Positions 57,293 to 64,000 of a stretch of DNA of 64,000 bases are shown here, one piece after another. The stretch is from Neisseria subflava (lineage in GTDB: Bacteria > Pseudomonadota > Gammaproteobacteria > Burkholderiales > Neisseriaceae). The notes under the pieces are model-generated. The model was not told the origin of the DNA, searched no databases, and saw nothing but the letters and a program-made list of their open reading frames with translations. The position numbers and the translations under genes were made by a program. The stretch is from contig NZ_POXP01000002.1 in assembly GCF_003044935.1 (NCBI RefSeq), positions 1 to 64,000 on the forward strand. Reading direction: 5' to 3'. Position 1 is the first letter of the stretch, and each line of letters starts with the position of its first letter.

Positions 57293-57405
57293 AACTCTTG
57301 CTTTCAATCCTAACAAGAGATATAGTACCAAGTAACTAGTTCTTATTGATGAGAGCTACTCCTTGGATACTTGCCTCCGGTTCTCCAACCCGGGGGCATT
57401 TTTTT
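57293..57405 (+). ncRNA. Candidate structured small RNA B between the ABC gene and argC
   Basis: About 113 nt. SL1 pairs CTCTTG/CAAGAG (57295-57300, 57314-57319). SL2 pairs AGTACCAAG (57324-57332) with CTTGG-A-TACT (57362-57371, one bulge). Its interior holds TAGTTCTT/GAGAGCTA (57337-57344, 57351-57358) with an ATTGAT loop. SL3 is a terminator TGCCTCCGG/CCGGGGGCA (57372-57380, 57390-57398) followed by seven T. ACTCCTT (57358-57364) could pair with AAGGAG sites such as that of argC. A weak promoter (TTGAAT at 57256, TAAAAT at 57281, 19-bp spacer) overlaps the end of the ABC gene. No known family recognised. Confidence 0.6.
57372..57405 (+). terminator. Rho-independent terminator of small RNA B
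   Basis: A 9-bp GC-rich stem with one G-T pair, 9-nt loop, and a run of seven T at 57399-57405. No DUS is involved, unlike most terminators in this window. Confidence 0.85.
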
Positions 57406-57502
57406 GCGTTTTTATTTTATGTTTGTATGAATAGGATAAAGACGAAACACCCACCACAAATCAACAAACAAATCGAACCGCAAACTGCGTTTTCCAAACG
57501 CT

Positions 57503-57558
57503 CAGGCCGTCTGAAATCCTCTCCATGATGTCGTTAATCCCATATTTCAGACGGCCTG
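57503..57558. repeat. Inverted DUS pair upstream of argC
   Basis: CAGGCCGTCTGAAAT (57503-57517) and ATTTCAGACGGCCTG (57544-57558) flank a 26-bp loop with no gene. It may end read-through from the ABC gene. Confidence 0.6.
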
Positions 57559-57594
57559 TTTAACTGTCTATTGCAAAGCTTGGCACAAGCACCG

Positions 57595-57624
57595 CTGACC
57601 GACTGCAATTAATTACTATATAAT
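57595..57624 (+). promoter_or_regulatory. Candidate promoter of argC
   Basis: TATAAT (57619-57624) lies 35 bp upstream of argC. CTGACC (57595-57600) is a weak -35 with 18-bp spacing. Confidence 0.5.
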
Positions 57625-57659
57625 CAAACGCATTGTTACCCCTACAAAGGAGCCACACC

Positions 57660-58706
57660 ATGACCACAAAAATTAAAATTGGTATTGTCGGTGCAACCGG
57701 ATATACAGGCGTCGAATTGTTGCGCCTGCTCAGCAGCCACCCCAACGCAGAAGTCACTGCCGTCACCAGCCGAAGCGAAGCCGGTATTGCGGTTGCCGAC
57801 TACTTCCCCAGTCTGCGCGGCATTTACGACATTGCATTCCAAACGCCTGAAGATGCCGGGCTTAACCGTTGCGACCTCGTGTTCTTTGCCACGCCCAACG
57901 GCGTAGCCATGAAAGAAGCACCGTCCCTTGTCGAAAAAGGCGTACGCGTGATTGACCTGTCTGCCGACTTCCGCATCCGCGACATCCCCACATGGGAAAA
58001 ATGGTACAAAATGACCCATACCGCGCCGCAACTTGTTTCCCAAGCGGTGTACGGCTTGTGCGAACTTTACAAAGACGACATCTCCAAAGCCATGTTGGTG
58101 GCCAATCCGGGCTGCTACCCTACCTGCGTTTCCCTGCCCTTATTGCCACTACTTCAGGCTGGCCGTCTGAAAGCCAACGCGCCTCTGATTGCCGACTGTA
58201 AATCCGGTGTTTCCGGTGCAGGCCGCAAAGCCAGCACCCACGCCCTGTTGTGCGAAGCTGGCGATAACTTCAAAGCCTACGGCGTCGGCGGCCACCGCCA
58301 TCTGCCTGAAATCCGACAAACCCTGTCCGGACTGCAAGACCATGTTTCAGACGGCCTGATTTTCGTGCCACACCTTGTTCCGATGATACGCGGTATGCAC
58401 GCCACCCTGTATCTGCACCTGCAAGAACATACCGATCCTGAAGCTTTGCTGCGCGAATACTACCGCGACAGTCCTTTTGTCGATATTTTGCCTTCAGGTT
58501 CGACACCTGAAACCCGCAGCGTGCGCGGCGCCAACCTTTGCCGTATCAGTGTTCAAAGAGCGCCCGAACAAGACGATGTGTGGATTGTTCTTTCCGTCAT
58601 CGACAACTTGGTTAAAGGCGCAGCCGGCCAAGCCGTGCAGAATATGAACATTATGTTCGGCCTGCCCGAAACCACCGGCCTGACTAATGCACCATTAATG
58701 CCTTAA
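57660..58706 (+). CDS. argC: N-acetyl-gamma-glutamyl-phosphate reductase
   Basis: The start at 57660 ([20 protein letters not shown]) follows AAGGAG and gives 348 residues. The NADPH loop is [11 protein letters not shown] and the catalytic Cys is in [10 protein letters not shown] (about residue 152). It makes N-acetylglutamate semialdehyde in arginine synthesis. No other arg gene adjoins it. Confidence 0.95.
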   Translation: MTTKIKIGIVGATGYTGVELLRLLSSHPNAEVTAVTSRSEAGIAVADYFPSLRGIYDIAFQTPEDAGLNRCDLVFFATPNGVAMKEAPSLVEKGVRVIDLSADFRIRDIPTWEKWYKMTHTAPQLVSQAVYGLCELYKDDISKAMLVANPGCYPTCVSLPLLPLLQAGRLKANAPLIADCKSGVSGAGRKASTHALLCEAGDNFKAYGVGGHRHLPEIRQTLSGLQDHVSDGLIFVPHLVPMIRGMHATLYLHLQEHTDPEALLREYYRDSPFVDILPSGSTPETRSVRGANLCRISVQRAPEQDDVWIVLSVIDNLVKGAAGQAVQNMNIMFGLPETTGLTNAPLMP

Positions 58707-58730
58707 GCCAGCCATCCTTATTAAAAACAC

Positions 58731-58766
58731 AAGGCCGTCTGAAACTTTGATCGTTCAGACGGCCTT
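58731..58766. terminator. Inverted DUS pair between convergent argC and the small secreted gene
   Basis: AAGGCCGTCTGAA (58731-58743) and TTCAGACGGCCTT (58754-58766). Confidence 0.7.
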
Positions 58767-58786
58767 TATCGATTCATTCACAAACA

Positions 58787-59062
58787 TCACTCATACACCA
58801 CGCCGGCAAGCATTTCTTCTTCATTCAAGTTGCCGTACTGTTGCTCCCAATCGTGGGTAGCCTCCACCATATCGCATTCTTTCGCAAAAGCCAGCAGCCT
58901 GCCGTCCATCTGATCCAAACTCAAGCTGCCCAAGCGTTCGCATTCCGAAGCCGTCAAATTACCGTCCGCTTCATGCGCTTCCGAAGATCCGAAAGGCAGG
59001 GCAAAAAAACCCAGCACCAACGCCAGCAGCACCCAAAAAATATTTTTACGCGAACGAGTCAT
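58787..59062 (-). CDS. Small secreted or anchored protein of unknown function
   Basis: The 91-residue protein begins with a basic MTRSRKN and a hydrophobic segment to about residue 26, a signal peptide or anchor. The mature part is acidic (LTASECERLGSLSLDQMDGR) and has two cysteines. No family recognised. Confidence 0.6.
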   Translation of the reverse strand: MTRSRKNIFWVLLALVLGFFALPFGSSEAHEADGNLTASECERLGSLSLDQMDGRLLAFAKECDMVEATHDWEQQYGNLNEEEMLAGVVYE

Positions 59063-59128
59063 TTCACACCTCTCATCATAATCATATAGCAGGTTTAAAT
59101 CAGAAAAACTAAACCAAATAAAACTAAA

Positions 59129-59268
59129 CTAAGAAAAATCAAATATAAAACTAGAAATATCGATTTATCTAAGACAAAACGAATAATACTAAGAAAAAAT
59201 AAAATATGCAATACTTTTTCTTAGATTGAGTAATTTTTTTCTTACAATTTTATAAAAACTAAGGTAAA
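59129..59268. promoter_or_regulatory. Array of CTAAG motifs overlapping the S24-repressor promoter
   Basis: CTAAGAAAAA or close variants occur at 59129, 59169, 59189 and 59259 (direct) and at 59215-59224 and 59236-59245 (inverted). The promoter TTACAA (59242-59247), 17 bp, TAAAAT (59265-59270) is covered by the last inverted and last direct copies. This fits autoregulation. Confidence 0.55.
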
Positions 59269-59323
59269 ATACACTCAAATCGTCCAAACCATATAAAAAA
59301 CATACCTCCATAAAGGCATAAAC

Positions 59324-60010
59324 ATGGATACCTTTAAAGACCGCCTGGCTTTCTTATGGAAAGATGAAGCCCGCCAAGCCAAAATTGCCGCCGACATCGA
59401 TATGACCATCGCCGGATTCAGCCGTATCTGGAACGAAGGCGGCCTGCCGAAATCGGAAACGCTAAAAAAAATCAAACAACTTAAAGGCTGTAGCATAGAC
59501 TGGCTTTTGACAGGCGAAGGTTCTCCCTTCCCCGATTCCGAAGCCCCAAAAGCCACGGCAACCGACACACTGGGCAACCCTGTCGATATAGACGAATTTG
59601 TCTTCGTACCGCGTTACGACATCCAAGCAGCGGCCGGACACGGCCAGCTCGTCGGCGATGAACAGCCCATGTTCGCCATGGCGTTCCGACGCTATTGGAT
59701 AGAAAATTATGTGACGCGCGACATCAAAAACCTTTCCGTTATCTCAGTCAAAGGCGACTCGATGGAAGGCGTGCTTAATGATGGCGACACCATCCTCATC
59801 AACCACGGCCAAACCACGCCGCGCGACGGCCTCTATGTTTTGCGCCTCAACGAAAACCTTTTAGTCAAACGCCTGCAACTGATACCCGGCGGCATCGTCA
59901 ACGTCATTTCCGCCAACGAAGCCTACCCTACTTTTGAAATCGACTTGAAAAACCCGACCGACGACGTTGCCATCATCGGCCGTGTAGAATGGTTTGGCAG
60001 AAGCATCTAA
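59324..60010 (+). CDS. XRE/S24 family repressor (phage C2/LexA-like)
   Basis: The 228-residue protein has an N-terminal DNA-binding domain (AKIAADIDMTIAGFSRIWNE). A C-terminal S24 domain has the catalytic Ser in SVKGDSMEGVLNDGD (about residue 148) and Lys in NENLLVKRLQLI (about residue 186). S24 repressors are inactivated by RecA-stimulated self-cleavage. No phage genes adjoin it, so it may be a domesticated repressor. An array of possible operators lies upstream. Confidence 0.85.
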   Translation: MDTFKDRLAFLWKDEARQAKIAADIDMTIAGFSRIWNEGGLPKSETLKKIKQLKGCSIDWLLTGEGSPFPDSEAPKATATDTLGNPVDIDEFVFVPRYDIQAAAGHGQLVGDEQPMFAMAFRRYWIENYVTRDIKNLSVISVKGDSMEGVLNDGDTILINHGQTTPRDGLYVLRLNENLLVKRLQLIPGGIVNVISANEAYPTFEIDLKNPTDDVAIIGRVEWFGRSI

Positions 60011-60142
60011 ATCTGACATACTGGTGCTTGAAATTTCTGCCATGCCCTCCATGTAAGCTGGCAGACCCTGTCTGCACAAACTTGCCTTGACTAACGGTTT
60101 GCGCGACAATAGTAAAAATATTCATATAAAAGGAATCACATC

Positions 60143-60481
60143 ATGTCAGACGAAAGCCCTATTATCTTTACTGACAGCTGCTGCACCAAAGTTGCCGACC
60201 TGATCGCCGAAGAGAACAATCCCGATTTGAAATTGCGCGTATTTGTCAACGGCGGCGGTTGCTCCGGCTTCCAATATGGTTTTACCTTTGATGAAATCAA
60301 AAACGACGACGATTTCGAAATCCAGAAAAACGGCCTGACGTTCTTGGTCGACCCGATGAGCTACCAATATCTGGTTGGTGCAGAAATCGACTACACCGAA
60401 AGCCTGCAAGGTTCTCAATTCGTCATCCGCAATCCGAATGCCGAAACGACTTGCGGTTGCGGCTCGTCCTTCTCCGTATAA
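60143..60481 (+). CDS. erpA: Iron-sulfur cluster insertion protein ErpA
   Basis: The 112-residue A-type carrier delivers Fe-S clusters to apoproteins. Its three cysteines are in [16 protein letters not shown] and [17 protein letters not shown] lies upstream. An imperfect inverted DUS with TTTT follows at 60506-60534. Confidence 0.96.
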   Translation: MSDESPIIFTDSCCTKVADLIAEENNPDLKLRVFVNGGGCSGFQYGFTFDEIKNDDDFEIQKNGLTFLVDPMSYQYLVGAEIDYTESLQGSQFVIRNPNAETTCGCGSSFSV

Positions 60482-60505
60482 ATAATCCGTTTCTTCATGA
60501 AAAAC

Positions 60506-60534
60506 AGGCCGTCTGTATCTTCAGACGGCCTTTT
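60506..60534 (+). terminator. Inverted DUS terminator of erpA
   Basis: AGGCCGTCTG (60506-60515) and CAGACGGCCT (60522-60531) form a 10-bp stem followed by T. Confidence 0.7.
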
Positions 60535-60816
60535 GTGTGAATTTATTTTAAACAATATTGGATTTATCTTATAATAATAATATCGGGCGTGAATATTTAC
60601 TCTACAATAGACATAACATTGGACATGCATATTGCCATATAAATAAAAAATCATTGTCCAGCCGATTAACGACACAAAGGCACCTCCTATCCGGTCTGCC
60701 TAAGACTGCGGCCTCTGTTTTTGCCTGCATCGCAAGCCAAAACAGCTCAAACACAATAACAAAACCTCAGGCCCAACCCATTTGGTTGACGCAGTCGAAA
60801 TATTCATGGGATATCA
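60535..60816. other. Intergenic region upstream of the zinc-ribbon gene
   Basis: It is AT-rich at first, with TTTAAA (60547-60552), 17 bp, and TATAAT (60570-60575) as a candidate promoter giving a leader of about 235 nt. No RNA structure or gene was recognised in the rest. Confidence 0.45.
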
Positions 60817-61479
60817 ATGAGCAAACAAGAAAAATTTTTCGACGTATATGTTTCCTATCCGCCGAACACGGATAAGGAGCGCATCCATGCCTGCCTGTAT
60901 GAAAACGAAGTCGAGAGCCTGATTCAAGCCTTGGCCGAGCGTCCGCAAGCCATTGTGGCCGAAAAATGTACCCAAGACGAGCGCGAAAATGCGCAGCATT
61001 ACTTCAGCTATTTGGGTTTGGACGTAATCGTCCGTCAGGCTATGGAGTTGGAAGCAGTCGAAGAAGAACCCGTGTTGGCAGTCAACACTCCCGACCCTAT
61101 CCAATGCCCAGTCTGCATGACGATTATCGACGAACTCGACGCACAGGAATGTAAAACCTGCCACTTTGATTTGACAGAAAAAAATGAGCTGGCCATCCAG
61201 CGCAAGCGCATTGAATGGCAGGAAAAAATCTCTTTCGAGCATAAAAAACAAACCGAAATTGCCCACAAGCTCAAATATGAACGCGAGCAGGAAGAGAAAA
61301 AGCTGCGCAAGAAAATCCGTGCTGAATTGGAATCCCAACTACGCGAAGAGTTAGGCCAAAATCCTGAGCTGGCCGCACTTGCAGCAAGGAAGAAAACACA
61401 ATTTCTGCTTACAATGGCTATCGTATTCGCCGTTTTGAGTCTGCTTGCACTCGGCTATATCGCTGCAAAATTCTTCTAA
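60817..61479 (+). CDS. Zinc-ribbon, coiled-coil membrane protein of unknown function
   Basis: The 220-residue protein has an N-terminal region resembling a small alpha/beta domain. A zinc ribbon follows with CPVC and CKTC (about residues 93-114). A long charged helix likely to form a coiled coil (about 120-190) leads to one C-terminal membrane segment (FLLTMAIVFAVLSLLALGY). It may sit on the cytosolic side of the inner membrane. The Shine-Dalgarno is weak. Function unknown. Confidence 0.75.
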   Translation: MSKQEKFFDVYVSYPPNTDKERIHACLYENEVESLIQALAERPQAIVAEKCTQDERENAQHYFSYLGLDVIVRQAMELEAVEEEPVLAVNTPDPIQCPVCMTIIDELDAQECKTCHFDLTEKNELAIQRKRIEWQEKISFEHKKQTEIAHKLKYEREQEEKKLRKKIRAELESQLREELGQNPELAALAARKKTQFLLTMAIVFAVLSLLALGYIAAKFF

Positions 61480-61495
61480 CCTGATTTCAAAACTC

Positions 61496-61530
61496 AAGGC
61501 CGTCTGAAAAACAGATTTTCAGACGGCCTT
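61496..61530. terminator. Inverted DUS pair between convergent zinc-ribbon gene and priA
   Basis: AAGGCCGTCTGAAAA (61496-61510) and TTTTCAGACGGCCTT (61516-61530). Confidence 0.7.
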
Positions 61531-61559
61531 TTATTTCCTTATTGATTGAATCATTTCAA

Positions 61560-63749
61560 TCAAGCCTCTTGCACATCAACGTCCACTGACCATCTGATTT
61601 TACCATCGCGGTTTTGCTGCAACACTTGCACCCATAAACTCACGGCGCGGTGCAAATCCTGTCGGGACGGGGATTCGAGGAAGATTTGCGCGCGTTCGCG
61701 TTCGGCGAGGCGGACCATCAGCATGGGTGCGGCGCCGAACTGAGAGACGCTTTCGGGCAAAAGCGGGGCCAGGGTTTCTTTGGCGGCGTTGAGAAATTCC
61801 ATCGCATCGGCAACGCGCGGCGCATCGGCACGGACGGCCGTCTGAAAACCGAAAGGCGGCATGGCGAACATTTGCCGCTCTTTCAATTCGTTTTCGGCAA
61901 ACACGGCGTAGTCCTGCGCTTTAACGGCGGCGAAGACGGGATGTTCGGGCAGTTGGGTCTGTATCAACACCTTGCCGGGTTTGTCGGCGCGCCCCGCCCT
62001 GCCGGACACCTGCATCAGCTCGGCGAACAGCCTTTCCGGCGCGCGAAAGTCTGCGCTGTACAGGCTGCCGTCGGCGTTCAACACGATAACGAGGTTGAGC
62101 CGCGCAAAATCATGGCCTTTGGCAAGCATCTGCGTGCCGATCAGAATGTCGATTTCGTTGTCGGCGATGCGGCGGTACAAATCCGCCCAGTCGTTTTTGT
62201 GCGCCGTACTGTCCCTATCGACGCGGACGACGGCGGCCTTGGGCAGGAAGGTGCGCAGTGTTTCTTCGACGCGCTGCGTGCCGTGTCCGACGGCGGTCAG
62301 GTCTTGGTTGCCGCAGTCGGGGCATTTGGACGGAATGGGTTCGCGGTGGTCGCAGTGGTGGCAGCGCAGTTGGCGGGCGCGTTGGTGCAGCACCATTTTG
62401 GCGGAACAGTTTGGACAGCCGAAGGTATGACCGCAGTCGCCGCAAAACAGCGCGGGCGCAAAACCGCGCCGGTTGAGGTACACTAGCGACATACCTCCTG
62501 CTTCAAAGTTCTGTTTCAAAAGCTGCAAGGCTTGCGGCGAGAAGCCGTTGTCGAGTTTCAGACGGCCTACGTTGAGGATATCCACTTGCGGCAGTTGCGC
62601 GGAAGCATGGGCGCGCTCGGTCAGTTGCAGCAGGCAGTACGCGCCGCTTTGCGCCTTGTGCCAGCTCTCTAGGCTAGGCGTGGCGCTGCCCAATATGATG
62701 GGACAGCCGCTCTGCTTCGCCCGCCACACCGCCAAATCACGGGCATGGTAGCGCAATTCGTTGTCCTGTTTGAACGAGCCGTCGTGTTCCTCATCGACCA
62801 CAATCAGCCCGATATCAGGCAAAGGTGTGAACACCGCCAGCCGCGTGCCGATCACCAGCTTCGCCTGCCCCAACATGGCACGCAGATAATCCTGCGTGCG
62901 CCTGCCTGCCGCCATCTGGCTGTGCAACACGGCGGTCGGCACGTCGGCAAAACGGTTTTCCACCCGCTTCAAAAGCTGCGGCGTGAGATTGATTTCTGGC
63001 AACAGAAACAACACCTGCCGCCCCTGCGCCAACACTTTCGCCATCGCATCGAAATACACCTCAGTCTTGCCGCTGCCGGTGATGCCGTACAGCAGAAACG
63101 GCTGAAATTTACCAAAGGCCGTCTGAATTTCATCGGAAGCCTTCTGCTGGTCGGCATTCAACACAAATTCAGAGTGCGAAGCCTGCCCATGGCACGACTC
63201 TAAAACGGACTTTGCCGCTTCCATCGTTTCAATCCAACCCTGCTTCGCCCAATCTTCGATTAACTTCGCCGCCTGCGCATTCACCTGCTTCAACGCCACC
63301 ATCGTCATCCCGCCCGACAGCAGCGCGCTCCACAAAGCCGCTTTTTTGTTGAACCGAGACGACGGCGGCGTTTGCGCCCTACCCGCTTCGTTCAAAGCGT
63401 AAAACAACGGCGGCTGCGGCATTTCCACCGCGCGCGTTTCCTTCAAACCCTGCGGCAATGCGGTAAATACTGCCTGCCCGGTCGGATAGTGGTAATAACG
63501 CGACGTAAACGCCAACAAATCACGCCAGCCTTGAGGCAACGGCTTTTCTTCCACAAAGGCCGTCTGAACGCTCAAAATCCGCGCCGTATCCATATCGGGC
63601 GCAATATCCGTTTCCCACACAATCCCAACAACGGTTTTATTGCGGAAAGGCACGAGTACCCGCGTTCCCGGAGGAAGCGGCTTGGAATAGGAATAAGTCA
63701 AAAGGCCGTCTGAAAGCGGCACGTTTACGGCAATACGGTGGTAGAACAT
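61560..63749 (-). CDS. priA: Primosomal protein N' (replication restart helicase PriA)
   Basis: The start at 63749 (MFYHRIAVNVPLSDGLLTY) gives 729 residues. Walker A is LLYGITGSGKTEVYF and Walker B is VVDEEHDGSFKQ. Eight cysteines of two zinc sites lie in CGDCGHTFGCPNC and CHHC...CPDCG. It reloads the replisome at stalled forks. A separate lipoprotein gene starts divergently 136 bp away. Confidence 0.96.
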   Translation of the reverse strand: MFYHRIAVNVPLSDGLLTYSYSKPLPPGTRVLVPFRNKTVVGIVWETDIAPDMDTARILSVQTAFVEEKPLPQGWRDLLAFTSRYYHYPTGQAVFTALPQGLKETRAVEMPQPPLFYALNEAGRAQTPPSSRFNKKAALWSALLSGGMTMVALKQVNAQAAKLIEDWAKQGWIETMEAAKSVLESCHGQASHSEFVLNADQQKASDEIQTAFGKFQPFLLYGITGSGKTEVYFDAMAKVLAQGRQVLFLLPEINLTPQLLKRVENRFADVPTAVLHSQMAAGRRTQDYLRAMLGQAKLVIGTRLAVFTPLPDIGLIVVDEEHDGSFKQDNELRYHARDLAVWRAKQSGCPIILGSATPSLESWHKAQSGAYCLLQLTERAHASAQLPQVDILNVGRLKLDNGFSPQALQLLKQNFEAGGMSLVYLNRRGFAPALFCGDCGHTFGCPNCSAKMVLHQRARQLRCHHCDHREPIPSKCPDCGNQDLTAVGHGTQRVEETLRTFLPKAAVVRVDRDSTAHKNDWADLYRRIADNEIDILIGTQMLAKGHDFARLNLVIVLNADGSLYSADFRAPERLFAELMQVSGRAGRADKPGKVLIQTQLPEHPVFAAVKAQDYAVFAENELKERQMFAMPPFGFQTAVRADAPRVADAMEFLNAAKETLAPLLPESVSQFGAAPMLMVRLAERERAQIFLESPSRQDLHRAVSLWVQVLQQNRDGKIRWSVDVDVQEA

Positions 63750-63884
63750 ACAAACAATCAAATCATTTTTTCGTATTTTAACAGCCGAAAGCTATTTTCA
63801 GACGATAAATTGAGCCTCAATACAATGCAGGCATGACAGAGGTTTGATACAATACCTTACTTTTAACACACGCAAGTCTCTCGC

Positions 63885-64000
63885 ATGAAAACCAAGTTAA
63901 TCAAAATCTTAACACCGTTTGCCGTCCTTCCTTTGTTGGCATGCGGTCAACCTGCCGTATCCAACGCCAACGCGGCGCCTGCACAGGCTGCCAAAGCGGA
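63885..64000 (+). CDS. dsbC: Lipoprotein, probable DsbC-like thiol-disulfide isomerase, 3' end outside the window
   Basis: Only 38 residues are present. MKTKLIKILTPFAVLPLLAC is a lipoprotein signal with Cys20. The following low-complexity GQPAVSNANAAPAQA segment and the position next to priA match neisserial DsbC as I remember it. The catalytic CxxC domain is outside the window, so the call rests on the N-terminus. Confidence 0.6.
   Translation, partial: MKTKLIKILTPFAVLPLLACGQPAVSNANAAPAQAAKA

Noticed and set aside
57346-57528. 60-codon frame in the region of small RNA B
   Set aside because: It runs through the terminator T run, has no ribosome site and a non-protein-like sequence. The RNA structure explains the region better.
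60558-60875. 105-codon frame between erpA and the zinc-ribbon gene
   Set aside because: It overlaps the start of the zinc-ribbon gene in another frame and has no ribosome site or domain.

Overview
The window is a stretch of Neisseria chromosome. The 12-mer DNA uptake sequence AGGCCGTCTGAA, or its core GCCGTCTGAA, occurs dozens of times, usually as inverted pairs just after stop codons. The gene content is neisserial core: pldA, nsrR/nnrS, tonB-exbB-exbD, a UbiM-like hydroxylase, lpxH, priA and a dsbC-like lipoprotein. The AG form of the uptake sequence dominates over the AT form of N. meningitidis and N. gonorrhoeae. This points to a commensal of the subflava/flavescens/mucosa type (inference; species not resolved).

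Layout. 1-3409: the N-terminal part of a large trimeric autotransporter adhesin (minus strand, runs off the left edge) with a long collagen-like stalk. About 760 bp of mostly regulatory DNA and a 42-residue lipoprotein follow. 4.5-14.7 kb: housekeeping genes, mostly on the minus strand (purH, a ClC channel, an EamA transporter, an amidotransferase, dusB-fis, a site-2-protease-like protein lacking its HExxH motif, glnA, an adhesin-E-like secreted protein). 14.8-26.7 kb: aroE-mtgA, pncB, an M23 endopeptidase, an LPS heptosyltransferase, queF with a queuosine-precursor transporter, ubiM, rplU-rpmA, ispB and a tRNA-Arg. 26.9-29.6 kb: a nitric-oxide response group (nnrS, a hemerythrin protein, nsrR). 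29.7-44.2 kb: a CAU tRNA, folP, ETF-QO, tonB-exbB-exbD, xerC, fba, fhs, a polyamine-binding protein, rpsT and pldA. 44.3-50.3 kb: a DUF502 protein, aspS, a PIG-L deacetylase, lpxH and serB.

50.5-57.4 kb is the main accessory block: two paralogous TonB-dependent siderophore receptors followed by a fused ABC permease/ATPase of the SbmA/YddA type. The TonB-ExbB-ExbD system at 32.6-34.8 kb is the likely energy source, and two palindromes upstream of tonB may be its iron-responsive operators. Two unannotated, strongly structured small-RNA candidates with textbook terminators lie in this block, one upstream of the second receptor and one between the ABC gene and argC. They are the best candidates for undescribed elements here.

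57.6-64 kb: argC, a small secreted protein, an S24/XRE repressor preceded by an array of six CTAAG-type motifs overlapping its promoter, erpA, a zinc-ribbon membrane protein, priA and the start of a dsbC-like gene. No CRISPR array, prophage, rRNA operon or intact insertion sequence was seen.
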